Position numbers and translations under genes: made by a program
The notes under the pieces: generated by a model
Database searches by the model: none
The model's input: only the letters and a program-made list of their open reading frames with translations
Told to the model about the DNA's origin: nothing
In this document: positions 24,479-33,146 of the stretch, one piece after another
Layout: every line of letters starts with the position of its first letter
Numbering within the stretch: the first letter of the stretch is position 1
From: Burkholderiaceae bacterium
GTDB taxonomy: Bacteria > Pseudomonadota > Gammaproteobacteria > Burkholderiales > Burkholderiaceae_A
DNA: 64,000 nucleotides
Assembly (NCBI GenBank): GCA_018882795.1
Contig: VERJ01000005.1
Location: 1-64,000 of the forward strand
Direction: 5' to 3'

Positions 24479-25567
24479 ATGAGTCGTCGTGAATTTCTGG
24501 CAAAAACCGGTGCTGCTGCTGTGGCCACAGGGGCCGCTGCTGTCTCCGCCCCGGCCATTGCCCAGTCAGATGTGGTCCGCTGGCGTTGCGCATCGAGCTT
24601 TCCCAAGAGCGTCGATACGCTCTTTGGCACCGCTGAACTGATCGCCCGCCGCGTGGGCCAGATCACCGGCGGCAAGTTCCAGATCAGCACCCATGCTGCG
24701 GGCGAGATCGTGCCCCCGCTGCAGGTCCTGGATGCTGTGGAAAAAGGCACCATTGAGTGCAACCACACCGCACCGTATTACTTCATTGGCAAGGATCCCG
24801 CCTGGGCCTTTGGCACCTGCATTCCTTTCGGTCTAAACAGCCGTCAGATGAATGCCTGGTGGTATCACGGCGATGGCGAGAAGGTCTTTAATGAATTCTC
24901 CCGTCAGTTCGGCGTGGTGAATCTTCTGGCTGGCAACACGGGCGCCCAGATGGCCGGATGGTTCAAAAAAGAACTCAAGTCAGTCAACGATCTGAAAGGC
25001 CTGAAGTTCCGCACCGGCGGCATGGGCGGCCAGGTGCTGACCAAGCTTGGCGTGGTGACCCAGCAGCTGCCCGCAGGCGAAATTTATTCTGCTCTTGAGA
25101 AGGGCACCATTGATGCGGCCGAATTTACCGTTCCGCACGATGATGAAAAACTGGGCTTAAACAAGATCGCCAAGTTCTACTACTACCCCGGCTGGAACGA
25201 GGGTGGTGCAGCGCTGGGCTTTCAGATCAATGCCAAGGCCTACGATGCCCTGCCCGATGCCTACAAGGCAGCACTGCAGACCGCCTGCGGAGAGGCCAAC
25301 ACCTGGATGCAGGCCAAGTACGACGCACTGAATCCAGTAGCGCTGAAGCGTCTCATTCAAGGCGGTGCCGTACTGCGGGCCTATCCGAAACCCATTATGG
25401 ATGCTTGCTTTAAGGCTAGCCAGGAGTTGATCGCCGAGACCAGCGCCAAGAGCCCCGCCTTCAAGAAGCTGCATGATCATATGCTGCCCTTCCACCGTGA
25501 CCAGCAGGCCTGGTTCCGTGTGGCCGAAGGCAGCATGGACGACTTCATGGGCCGCCAGAAGCTGTAA
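24479..25567 (+). CDS. dctP: TRAP transporter periplasmic substrate-binding protein (DctP family)
   Basis: 362 residues with a Tat-type leader (SRREFLAKTG then an Ala-rich core, cleavage near APAIAQS). The mature part is a DctP-type solute receptor; the conserved Arg that holds the substrate carboxylate is in GLKFRTGGMGG. Features such as YYYPGWNEGG fit the branch often labelled mannitol/chloroaromatic, better read as organic or keto acid receptors. AAAAGGAG precedes the ATG. The matching permease genes are convergent across a terminator, so receptor and permease are separate transcripts. Confidence 0.92.
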   Translation: MSRREFLAKTGAAAVATGAAAVSAPAIAQSDVVRWRCASSFPKSVDTLFGTAELIARRVGQITGGKFQISTHAAGEIVPPLQVLDAVEKGTIECNHTAPYYFIGKDPAWAFGTCIPFGLNSRQMNAWWYHGDGEKVFNEFSRQFGVVNLLAGNTGAQMAGWFKKELKSVNDLKGLKFRTGGMGGQVLTKLGVVTQQLPAGEIYSALEKGTIDAAEFTVPHDDEKLGLNKIAKFYYYPGWNEGGAALGFQINAKAYDALPDAYKAALQTACGEANTWMQAKYDALNPVALKRLIQGGAVLRAYPKPIMDACFKASQELIAETSAKSPAFKKLHDHMLPFHRDQQAWFRVAEGSMDDFMGRQKL

Positions 25568-25588
25568 ACCCAGAGGTCGATCAGCAAT

Positions 25589-25617
25589 AAAAAAGCCGCC
25601 AACAAGGCGGCTTTTTT
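25589..25617. terminator. Bidirectional intrinsic terminator between dctP and dctM
   Basis: AAAAAAGCCGCC-AACAA-GGCGGCTTTTTT. The stem is flanked by A and T runs on the correct sides for both strands, so it can end both convergent transcripts. Confidence 0.93.
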
Positions 25618-25636
25618 ATTGGGCAACAAGAGGAAT

Positions 25637-27103
25637 CTATTTCCGCTTGAAATAATCCATCGGATCCTCTTCCTTGGTTTTGTCATCCTTAGCTTTCTGA
25701 GGATCGTCTGCATTCTCTGTATCCTCAGAGTCATCGAGTTTGATCTCGATGTTTTGCAGATCGCCTGACTGAGGCTTATCCAAAAAGCCTGTCACGATGC
25801 CAGGGAAGAAAATGAGTATGCCCACCAGCAACAGCTGCAGGGCCACCCAGGGAATCGCACCCAGATAGATATCGCCGCTCTTGATCGACTTGGGTGCAAT
25901 GCCACGCAAATAAAACAGCGCAAATCCAAAGGGCGGGTGCATGAAGGACGTCTGCATATTCACGCAGATCAGCACACCAAACCAGACCAGATCAATCCCC
26001 AGCTTGTTGGCCATCGGCACCAGCAGAGGAATGACGATGAACGCAATTTCAAAAAAATCCAGGAAAAAGGCCAACACAAAAATCATAATGTTGACCAGCA
26101 GCAGGAAGGTCACCGGATCGTCGGCCCCCACACTGGTAAACAAATGCTCCACCCAAACACCACCATCCACGCCCTGGAAAACCAGGGTGAACACTGTGGC
26201 GCCGATCAGAATGAAAATCACCATCACGGTGATCGACATGGTGGATTCCATGCCCTCGCGGACCATCTTCCAGTTCAACCGCCGATGTAGGCCCGCCAGG
26301 CCAATCGCGCCCACCACGCCCATAGCGCCGGCCTCGGTCGGTGTGGCCAGGCCCATGAAGATCGTGCCCAACACCACAAAGATCAGGATCGATGAGGGCA
26401 GCACACCCATCGCCACTTTCTTCGCCAGGGCCAGGCCGTGTAGTGACCGTGCCTCAGGCGGAAGCGGCGGCATCGATGCGGGCCGAATCAGCGACATCAC
26501 AAAAATGAACAGCAAAAAGATTGCAATCTGCGCAAACGATGGCCCCACTGCCCCAAGATACATATCGCCCACCGATCGGCCCAGCTGATCAGCAAGCACG
26601 ATCAGCACCAGGGATGGCGGAATCACCTGAGTGATGGTGCCCGAGGCTGCAATCACACCTGTTGCAAGTCGATTGTCATAGCCATAGCGCATCATGATTG
26701 GGAGGGCAATCACGCCCATGGCAATTACCGAGGCCGCCACCGTGCCCGTGATGGCGCCAAGAATCGCGCCCACCACGATCACGGCATAGGCCAGGCCACC
26801 CGGCAGGCCACCAAAGAGCTGGGCGAATCCCTCCAGCAGATCCTCTGCAAGGCCACTGCGCTCTAGGATTGCGCCCATCAGGGTGAAAAATGGGATTGAA
26901 AGCAAGAGCTCGTTGGAGACGATGCCAAAAACACGGTAAGGCAGATTGGCCATGAATTGCGGGGGGAAAAGCCCCATCTCAATGGCAATCTGGCCAGAGA
27001 TCAGACCAAGTGCAGCAAGCGAGAACGCCACCGGAAGGCCCAGCAGCAGAAACACCACTAGGGCAGCAAACATCGCTGGCGCCATGAAGTCGATTGGATT
27101 CAT
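25637..27103 (-). CDS. dctM: TRAP transporter large permease subunit (DctM family)
   Basis: 488 residues from ATG 27103, where family-like sequence (NPIDFMAPAMFAALV) begins; a start at 27241 would lie inside dctQ. About 12 membrane segments, forming the Na+-dependent translocation unit. Odd feature: after the last segment there is a ~45-residue very acidic and Lys-rich tail (from about KPQSGDLQNIEIKLDD to MDYFKRK) that ordinary DctM proteins lack. It starts 2 bases after the dctQ stop. Confidence 0.93.
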   Translation of the reverse strand: MNPIDFMAPAMFAALVVFLLLGLPVAFSLAALGLISGQIAIEMGLFPPQFMANLPYRVFGIVSNELLLSIPFFTLMGAILERSGLAEDLLEGFAQLFGGLPGGLAYAVIVVGAILGAITGTVAASVIAMGVIALPIMMRYGYDNRLATGVIAASGTITQVIPPSLVLIVLADQLGRSVGDMYLGAVGPSFAQIAIFLLFIFVMSLIRPASMPPLPPEARSLHGLALAKKVAMGVLPSSILIFVVLGTIFMGLATPTEAGAMGVVGAIGLAGLHRRLNWKMVREGMESTMSITVMVIFILIGATVFTLVFQGVDGGVWVEHLFTSVGADDPVTFLLLVNIMIFVLAFFLDFFEIAFIVIPLLVPMANKLGIDLVWFGVLICVNMQTSFMHPPFGFALFYLRGIAPKSIKSGDIYLGAIPWVALQLLLVGILIFFPGIVTGFLDKPQSGDLQNIEIKLDDSEDTENADDPQKAKDDKTKEEDPMDYFKRK

Positions 27104-27105
27104 GG

Positions 27106-27645
27106 CTATTGCAACGGCCTCTCGTAGTGAGTGTTTAAGGCAATCACCCCACGCAACGCAGCGATACGCTTGATGATCTCCGAGACCCCCTGCAACATCA
27201 GCAAGGAAAAGCCCAAGGGAAGCAGTAATTTCACCGGCCAACGAATCAAGCCACCGGCATTGGCAGAGGTTTCATTGATGGTCCAGGCCTCGACGAACCA
27301 GGGCCAGGAATCCAGGATCATGTAGGCCGAAAACGGCATCAGGAAGAAGATCAGTCCGCCCAGATCAAGCCAGGCCCGCTGACGATCATTGAGCTTTGAA
27401 TAAAACAAATCGACCCGAATGTGGCCATTGGTATTCAGCAGGTGCGGGCCACCGAGCAGCACAATGCCGCCGAACATATACCACTGCAATTCCAGCCAGG
27501 CGTTCGAGCTCAGATCAAAGGCATAGCGCGATAAGGCATTGCCCGCCGAGATCAGGGCACAGATCAGCGTGAGCCATAGCGCCACGACGGCGGCATAGCG
27601 GCTTAAGCGGTCAATACTGTAGGCAAATTTGAGCGGGGCGTTCAC
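27106..27645 (-). CDS. dctQ: TRAP transporter small permease subunit (DctQ family)
   Basis: 179 residues from GTG 27645, which overlaps the preceding gene's stop as GTGA; ATG 27678 would add 11 residues and a 37-base overlap, and neither has a clear ribosome site. Four membrane segments, with the family pattern NAWLELQWYMFGGIVLLGG in the second. It holds the receptor-docked DctM. Translational coupling to the oxidoreductase gene upstream suggests shared expression. Confidence 0.88.
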   Translation of the reverse strand: MNAPLKFAYSIDRLSRYAAVVALWLTLICALISAGNALSRYAFDLSSNAWLELQWYMFGGIVLLGGPHLLNTNGHIRVDLFYSKLNDRQRAWLDLGGLIFFLMPFSAYMILDSWPWFVEAWTINETSANAGGLIRWPVKLLLPLGFSLLMLQGVSEIIKRIAALRGVIALNTHYERPLQ

Positions 27646-30600
27646 AGCTGATGCCACTGGCGCATCAGGTCCTGCCATTCGGCGCGGGCCTGAGACAAGT
27701 GGCGTGCCTTTACGTGTCCGAAACCCCTAATTTTATCCGGTATGGCGGCGATCTGCGCTGCAAGCCCAAGCCTTTGTTCGGACAACCCTTCAAGCAAGAC
27801 CATGATGCACTGGCGGTACTCCTGAATCAGGGCCCGCTCGGTGCGGCGCTCTTCGGTATGGCCGAAGGGGTCAAAGGCCGTGCCACGCAGGAAACGTAGG
27901 AGTACCAGCAGGCCCATTAAAGACCGAACCCATGGCCCGAATCGCCGCTTGACCAGTTCGCCATTCTCGTTGCGTCTGGAAAACAGCGGTGGGGCAAGAT
28001 AATGGGCGATCCGATAGCCAGGCTCAAAGCGCTCAGCAATTTTTCTTGCAAAGGCCGAGTCGGTATGCAGACGGGCAACTTCGTATTCGTCTTTGTAGGC
28101 CATGAGCTTAAAGAGCCCGCGCATCACGGCCTCGGTGAGCGGAGTCTTATCGCTGACCGCGTGCTCGGCCTGTCGAACACGTTCAACGAATTTTCGATAA
28201 GACTCCGCATAAGTACGATTCTGATAAGTGGTGAGAAATTCCACCCGTTCATCAATGCGTTCATCAAGCGATTTGCGTTTGACAAAGGAGATGGGCTGCG
28301 CGCTGTCCGATTCACCCAGCGCAGGATCCACCGCTGCACGACGGCCCCAGATAAAGGCCTGCTGATTTTTCTCCACCGATACGGCATTGAGCTGCATGGC
28401 GGAAAAAATCGATTCCTGTGAAAGCGGAATCAGGCCTTTCTGCCAGGCAAAGCCCAGCAGGAGCGGATTGGCAAAGATTGCATCGCCTAGCAGCCCGGTG
28501 GCCAAGCGTTGCGCATCAATCAGCGATAGTCGCTCTGCGCCGACGGCCTGCATGATCGCACTCTGGCAGGCCTGCCCCGGAAATTCCCAATCAGGACTGG
28601 CAATGAAGGCCGCCGTTGGTGTGTCATGGCTGTTCATCACCACCTGTGTGTGGCCCTCCACCATCAGGGACAAGGTGGACTGTCCTGCCGCAACAATGCC
28701 ATCACAGGCCAGCACCAGATCGGCCGTGGCCATATCAACCTTGGATGTATGAATTACGCCAGCCTGATCGGCGATCTGCACATGGCTCCAGGTGGAGCCG
28801 CCCTTCTGCGCAAGGCCTGCGGCATCCTGAGTGACAACGGCCTTGCCCTCAATGTGGGCAGCAACACCCAGCAATTGACCGATCGTGATGACCCCTGTGC
28901 CCCCAACGCCTGCAATCACCATGCGATAGGGCTGACGGCAGTCGGGCAGCACCGGCATTGGGGGTTCAGTCACTGATATCTGCCCCTGGGCGCTGGCATT
29001 CGGCGCGCCGCCTATCTGCGGTTTTCTGGGTCGTGCGCCCTCGACAGTAACAAAGCTTGGACAGAAACCTTTCAAGCAGGACTCATCCTTATTGCAGGTG
29101 CTCAGATTGATCTGACGCTTGCGGCCGAACTCAGTCTCCAACGGCTCCACCGACAGGCAATTACTTTGCGCAGAACAATCGCCACAGCCCTCACAGACCA
29201 GTTCGTTGATCACCACTGAACGCGAGGGATCTTCCATCAGGCCGCGTTTGCGGCGTCTGCGCTTTTCGGTGGCGCAGGTCTGGTCATAAACAATGATGCT
29301 GGTGCCACGAATCTCGCGACACTCCCGCTGCAGTCGATCAAGTTCATCGCGATGATGGATGGTGACACCGGGCTCCAGCACCATACCGTTGTATTTCTCG
29401 GGCTGATCGCTCACCAACAGCACACGGGCCGCACCCTCAGCCACACAACTCTTCACAATCTGCGGCACCGATAGGCCCTCGGGCCGCTCACCCACCTGCT
29501 GGCCGCCGGTCATGGCGACCGCATCGTTATACAAAATCTTGAAGGTGATATTCACTCCCGCCGCAATACATTGGCGGATTGCGAGGATGCCACTGTGAAA
29601 CCAGGTGCCATCACCCAGATTGGCAAATACATGTTGCTCGTTGGTGAAGTACGACTGACCAACCCAGGGTACCCCCTCGCCACCCATCTGGGTGAACGTG
29701 CTGGTGGAGCGATCCATCCAGATCGCCATGTAGTGGCAGCCAATGCCGGCAAGCGCACGGCTGCCCTCGGGCACACGGGTGCTGGTGTTGTGCGGGCAGC
29801 CGCTGCAAAACCAGGGTGGCCGATCCTGGGCTTTCTGACCACGCGAGAGCTCAAGCGTATGTTCCTTGGCCTCAATCACAGAGAGGCGCTGCTGCATACG
29901 GGCATCGACATCCGGCGGCACGCCCAGGCGTCGTAGCCTGCGCGCAATCGCCTTGGCAATCAGCGCCGGAGTGAGGTCTGCCTTGGCCCGCAGCAGCCAG
30001 TTCTCGGCAGGATTGGGCCGCGCCCACTCACCGCCGGAGTGATCATCATTGGTCTCATCAAACTTACCCACCACATCGGGCCGCACATCCTGCCGCCAGT
30101 TGTAGAGCTCTTCTTTAAGTTGATACTCAATCATCTGGCGCTTCTCTTCCACCACCAGGATCTCGCGCAGGCCGGTGGCGAATTCACGCGTGATGGTGGC
30201 TTCCAGTGGCCAGACGACATTTACCTGATGCAGACGAATGCCCAGTCTTCTGCAGATGTCATCGGTCAATCCCAGATCGGCCAGTGCCTGACGGGTGTCG
30301 TTAAACGCCTTGCCGCTGGCAATAATGCCAAACCGATCATCGGGCCCCTCAATCACATTACGATTTAAGCGATTGGCCCGCACATAGGCGAGCGCCGCAT
30401 ACCACTTGGTCTCCATCAGACGCGCCTCCTGATCCAGGGGTGCGTCGGGCCAACGGATGTGCACGCCCGAGACGGGCATCGGGAAATCCTGCGGGATCAG
30501 AAGATTGATACGGTCCTGATCAACCCGAACGGTAGCAGAGGACTCCACCACCTCCTGGATGGTCTTCATGCCGCACCAGAGGCCCGCAAAGCGGCTCATG

Positions 30601-31199
30601 GCAAATGCATGGAGGCCCATATCCAGAATGCCCTGCACATCGGATGGAAAGAACACCGGAAAACCGCAGGCCTTAAAAATATGATCGCTCTGATGGGCGG
30701 CAGTCGAACTCTTGGCGACATGATCATCGCCTGCGACTGCAATGACACCGCCATGACGCGAGGTGCCCGCCATATTGGCGTGCTTGAACACATCGGAGCA
30801 GCGGTCGACACCAGGCCCCTTGCCATACCAAATACCAAAGACACCATCGACTTTGCGCTGCTCGGGAAACAGATCGAGTTGCTGGGTACCCCAGATGGCG
30901 GTGGCGGCCAGCTCTTCGTTGACACCCGGCTGAAACACCACGTTGTGGGCAGCAAGATGCTTCTTCGCGGCCCACAAGGCCTGGTCATAGCCGCCCAGGG
31001 GGCTGCCACGATAGCCGCTGATGAATCCGCCGGTGTTGAGGCCCGCAGCAAGGTCTCGCTGCCGTTGCATCAGGGGAAGCCGCACCAGGGCCTGCACGCC
31101 ACTCATAAACGCCCAACCATCTGACTGGGTGTATTTGTCTTCCAGCGATACCTGTGGCGCGTTCGGTGGCGGTGGCGATTCCTGCTTCATGACCACCAA
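27642..31199 (-). CDS. Indolepyruvate ferredoxin oxidoreductase, fused alpha-beta type
   Basis: 1185 residues. The fused form of the thiamine-diphosphate enzyme that oxidatively decarboxylates aryl- or branched-chain 2-oxo acids to acyl-CoA. Order: pyrimidine-binding domain (YRGSPLGGYD near the start), a pyrophosphate-binding TPP domain with GDGTWFHSG, a four-Cys iron-sulfur region (CEGCGDCSAQSNC), then the gamma-type domain (GVGGTGVITIGQLLG) and a C-terminal extension. First gene of a transcript that includes dctQ and dctM, so the transporter probably brings in a 2-oxo or organic acid for it (inference). Confidence 0.93.
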   Translation of the reverse strand: MVVMKQESPPPPNAPQVSLEDKYTQSDGWAFMSGVQALVRLPLMQRQRDLAAGLNTGGFISGYRGSPLGGYDQALWAAKKHLAAHNVVFQPGVNEELAATAIWGTQQLDLFPEQRKVDGVFGIWYGKGPGVDRCSDVFKHANMAGTSRHGGVIAVAGDDHVAKSSTAAHQSDHIFKACGFPVFFPSDVQGILDMGLHAFAMSRFAGLWCGMKTIQEVVESSATVRVDQDRINLLIPQDFPMPVSGVHIRWPDAPLDQEARLMETKWYAALAYVRANRLNRNVIEGPDDRFGIIASGKAFNDTRQALADLGLTDDICRRLGIRLHQVNVVWPLEATITREFATGLREILVVEEKRQMIEYQLKEELYNWRQDVRPDVVGKFDETNDDHSGGEWARPNPAENWLLRAKADLTPALIAKAIARRLRRLGVPPDVDARMQQRLSVIEAKEHTLELSRGQKAQDRPPWFCSGCPHNTSTRVPEGSRALAGIGCHYMAIWMDRSTSTFTQMGGEGVPWVGQSYFTNEQHVFANLGDGTWFHSGILAIRQCIAAGVNITFKILYNDAVAMTGGQQVGERPEGLSVPQIVKSCVAEGAARVLLVSDQPEKYNGMVLEPGVTIHHRDELDRLQRECREIRGTSIIVYDQTCATEKRRRRKRGLMEDPSRSVVINELVCEGCGDCSAQSNCLSVEPLETEFGRKRQINLSTCNKDESCLKGFCPSFVTVEGARPRKPQIGGAPNASAQGQISVTEPPMPVLPDCRQPYRMVIAGVGGTGVITIGQLLGVAAHIEGKAVVTQDAAGLAQKGGSTWSHVQIADQAGVIHTSKVDMATADLVLACDGIVAAGQSTLSLMVEGHTQVVMNSHDTPTAAFIASPDWEFPGQACQSAIMQAVGAERLSLIDAQRLATGLLGDAIFANPLLLGFAWQKGLIPLSQESIFSAMQLNAVSVEKNQQAFIWGRRAAVDPALGESDSAQPISFVKRKSLDERIDERVEFLTTYQNRTYAESYRKFVERVRQAEHAVSDKTPLTEAVMRGLFKLMAYKDEYEVARLHTDSAFARKIAERFEPGYRIAHYLAPPLFSRRNENGELVKRRFGPWVRSLMGLLVLLRFLRGTAFDPFGHTEERRTERALIQEYRQCIMVLLEGLSEQRLGLAAQIAAIPDKIRGFGHVKARHLSQARAEWQDLMRQWHQL

Positions 31200-31210
31200 T
31201 CTTGGACACC

Positions 31211-31238
31211 GCGGGAATGAGCGTCAACCCATTCCCGC
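31211..31238 (-). terminator. Hairpin between lpd and the indolepyruvate oxidoreductase gene
   Basis: GCGGGAATG-(10)-CATTCCCGC, a perfect 9-bp stem in the 76-base gap downstream of lpd. No T-run follows on the minus strand, so it may mark an mRNA end or processing site and separate the pdh transcript from the next one. Confidence 0.4.
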
Positions 31239-31275
31239 AGCCTGTGATGGAAAGCCCTGAGCCCCGGGCCAGGGA

Positions 31276-33126
31276 TTATTTCCTCTTCTGTGGCGGCAGG
31301 TCGGTGCAGGTGCCGGAAAAGACTTCAGCCACCATGCCAATCGACTCACCCAGCGTGGGGTGTGGATGAATGGTCTTGCCGATATCGTGCGGGTCGGCGC
31401 CCATTTCGATGGCCAGGGCGAACTCGCCGATCATGTCACCCGCATGGGTGCCCACCATTGCACCACCGATCACACGATGCGATTCGGGATCCACGATGAT
31501 CTTGGTAAAGCCCTCGTCGCGACCATTGGCAATCGCCCTGCCCGATGCAGCCCAGGGGAAGACTGCTTTTTCAATCTTCATGCCCTTGGCTTTGGCTTCA
31601 TCCTCGGTCACGCCTACCCATGCGACTTCCGGATCGGTGTACGCCACCGAGGGAATCACACGGGCATCGAAGAAGGACTTCTGGCCCGCCGCGGCCTCGG
31701 CCGCAACATGGGCCTCGTGCACGGCCTTATGCGCCAGCATGGGATTGCCCACGATATCGCCAATAGCAAAGATATGAGGCTGATTGGTGCGCATCTGGGC
31801 GTCGACTTCAATAAAACCACGATCGGTCACATTCACGCCAGCCTGGTCGGCGGCAATCATTGCGCCATTGGGTCGGCGGCCCACGGCCTGCAGCACCAAG
31901 TCGTAGACCTGAGGTTCAGCAGGTGCTCCCTCGCCCTCGAACTTCACGTGAATGCCATCGGCCTTGGCCTCTGCACCCACTGTCTTACACTTCAGCATGA
32001 CTTTGTCGAAACGATGTGCGTTGTGCTTCTGCCATACCTTCACCAGATCACGATCAGCACCTTGCATCAGTCCATCCAACATCTCGACGACATCAATCTT
32101 CGCGCCCAGGGTGGAATACACGGTGGCCATCTCCAACCCAATAATGCCGCCGCCAATGACGAGCATGCGTTTGGGTTTGAATTTCAGCTGCAATGCGCCG
32201 GTGGAAGTCACCACGCGTTGATCCTGAGGCATGAAGGGCAACTTCACGGCCTCAGATCCCGCAGCAATGATGGCCTTCTGAAAGCCCACCACTTTCTTGC
32301 TGCCGTCTTCCGCGGTGACTTCAATGTGATAACCATCAAGGAATTTGCCCACGCCCTGCACGACATGCACTTTGCGGGCCTTGGCCATGCCGGCCAATCC
32401 ACCTGTAAGCTTACCGATCACTTTTGATTTGTGTTCGCGCAGCTTAATCAGATCGACTGTTGGCTCGCCGAAGCTCACGCCATAGGCACCCATATGCTTC
32501 ACTTCATCCATCACGGCGGCCACATGCAACAAGGCCTTTGAGGGAATACAGCCCACATTTAGGCAGACGCCGCCCAGTGTGGGGAAGCGCTCGATCAGCA
32601 CGGTGTTCATGCCAAGATCGGCGGCGCGGAATGCGGCAGAGTAACCACCGGGGCCGGCGCCTAGCACCATCATGTCGCAGGTGATGTCGGCGGTGCCGGC
32701 GAAGCGGCGGGGTGCGTTCGATGCGGCCACTGGGCTCGGCGCTGACCCTGCAGGACCTGTCGGGCTCGGCGCGGCTGATGAAACACTTGACGCAGCGCCA
32801 CCCGCCGGGCTCGGCGCTCCGCTCGAAATCTCTCTTGACTCGCTCCGCGCCGACCCGGCAGGTGACGCTCCCGAAGCCGGTGACATTGCGGAAGCTTCAA
32901 TCAGAGCGAGAACAGCGCCTTCGGAGACTTTGTCGCCGAGCTTCACCTTCATCTCAACGATCTTGCCCGCCGCAGAGGAAGGAATCTCCATCGAGGCCTT
33001 ATCACTCTCAACAGTAATCAGGCTCTGCTCAACTGCGATCTCATCGCCCGGCTTCACTAGTACTTCAATAATTTCTACATCTTTAAAGTCCCCGATATCC
33101 GGAACTTTCAACTCAATCGTTGCCAT
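31276..33126 (-). CDS. lpd: Dihydrolipoyl dehydrogenase (E3) with N-terminal lipoyl domain
   Basis: 616 residues. Residues ~1-80 are a lipoyl domain with the modified Lys43 in ESDKASMEIP. A ~60-residue Ala/Pro/Gly/Ser linker follows, then the E3 flavoprotein: FAD motif LGAGPGGYSAAFRAADLG, redox disulfide GGVCLNVGCIPSK, NAD fold VIGGGIIGLEMATVY and the C-terminal dimer region with HPHPTLGES holding the catalytic His. It reoxidises lipoyl groups of pyruvate dehydrogenase. Lipoyl-bearing E3 is known in betaproteobacteria. The linker contains a copy of the ~50-bp repeat also present in aceF. Third gene of aceE-aceF-lpd; aceF stop is 21 bases upstream. Confidence 0.96.
   Translation of the reverse strand: MATIELKVPDIGDFKDVEIIEVLVKPGDEIAVEQSLITVESDKASMEIPSSAAGKIVEMKVKLGDKVSEGAVLALIEASAMSPASGASPAGSARSESREISSGAPSPAGGAASSVSSAAPSPTGPAGSAPSPVAASNAPRRFAGTADITCDMMVLGAGPGGYSAAFRAADLGMNTVLIERFPTLGGVCLNVGCIPSKALLHVAAVMDEVKHMGAYGVSFGEPTVDLIKLREHKSKVIGKLTGGLAGMAKARKVHVVQGVGKFLDGYHIEVTAEDGSKKVVGFQKAIIAAGSEAVKLPFMPQDQRVVTSTGALQLKFKPKRMLVIGGGIIGLEMATVYSTLGAKIDVVEMLDGLMQGADRDLVKVWQKHNAHRFDKVMLKCKTVGAEAKADGIHVKFEGEGAPAEPQVYDLVLQAVGRRPNGAMIAADQAGVNVTDRGFIEVDAQMRTNQPHIFAIGDIVGNPMLAHKAVHEAHVAAEAAAGQKSFFDARVIPSVAYTDPEVAWVGVTEDEAKAKGMKIEKAVFPWAASGRAIANGRDEGFTKIIVDPESHRVIGGAMVGTHAGDMIGEFALAIEMGADPHDIGKTIHPHPTLGESIGMVAEVFSGTCTDLPPQKRK
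32732..32771. repeat. 40-bp direct repeat, copy 1 (in lpd linker)
   Basis: Identical over 40 bases to 34120-34159 in aceF. Begins and ends with GGGCTCGGCG and encodes the SPTGPAGSAPSP stretch in both proteins. Confidence 0.9.
32807..32856 (+). repeat. ~50-bp REP-like element, copy A1 (in lpd linker)
   Basis: Starts GGGCTCGGCGC and ends GCGCCGACCC, so its ends are near-inverted repeats (TCGGCGC / GCGCCGA). Encodes PAGSARSESREISSGAPSP on the minus strand without a stop. Confidence 0.8.
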
Positions 33127-33146
33127 GTGATTGTCTCCAGTTCAGA

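Noticed and set aside
31360-32427. Plus-strand open frame of 355 residues opposite lpd (and a similar one at 34869-35936 opposite aceE)
   Set aside because: His/Cys-rich, no recognisable domain, fully opposite a strongly supported gene; typical of antisense frames in GC-rich DNA.
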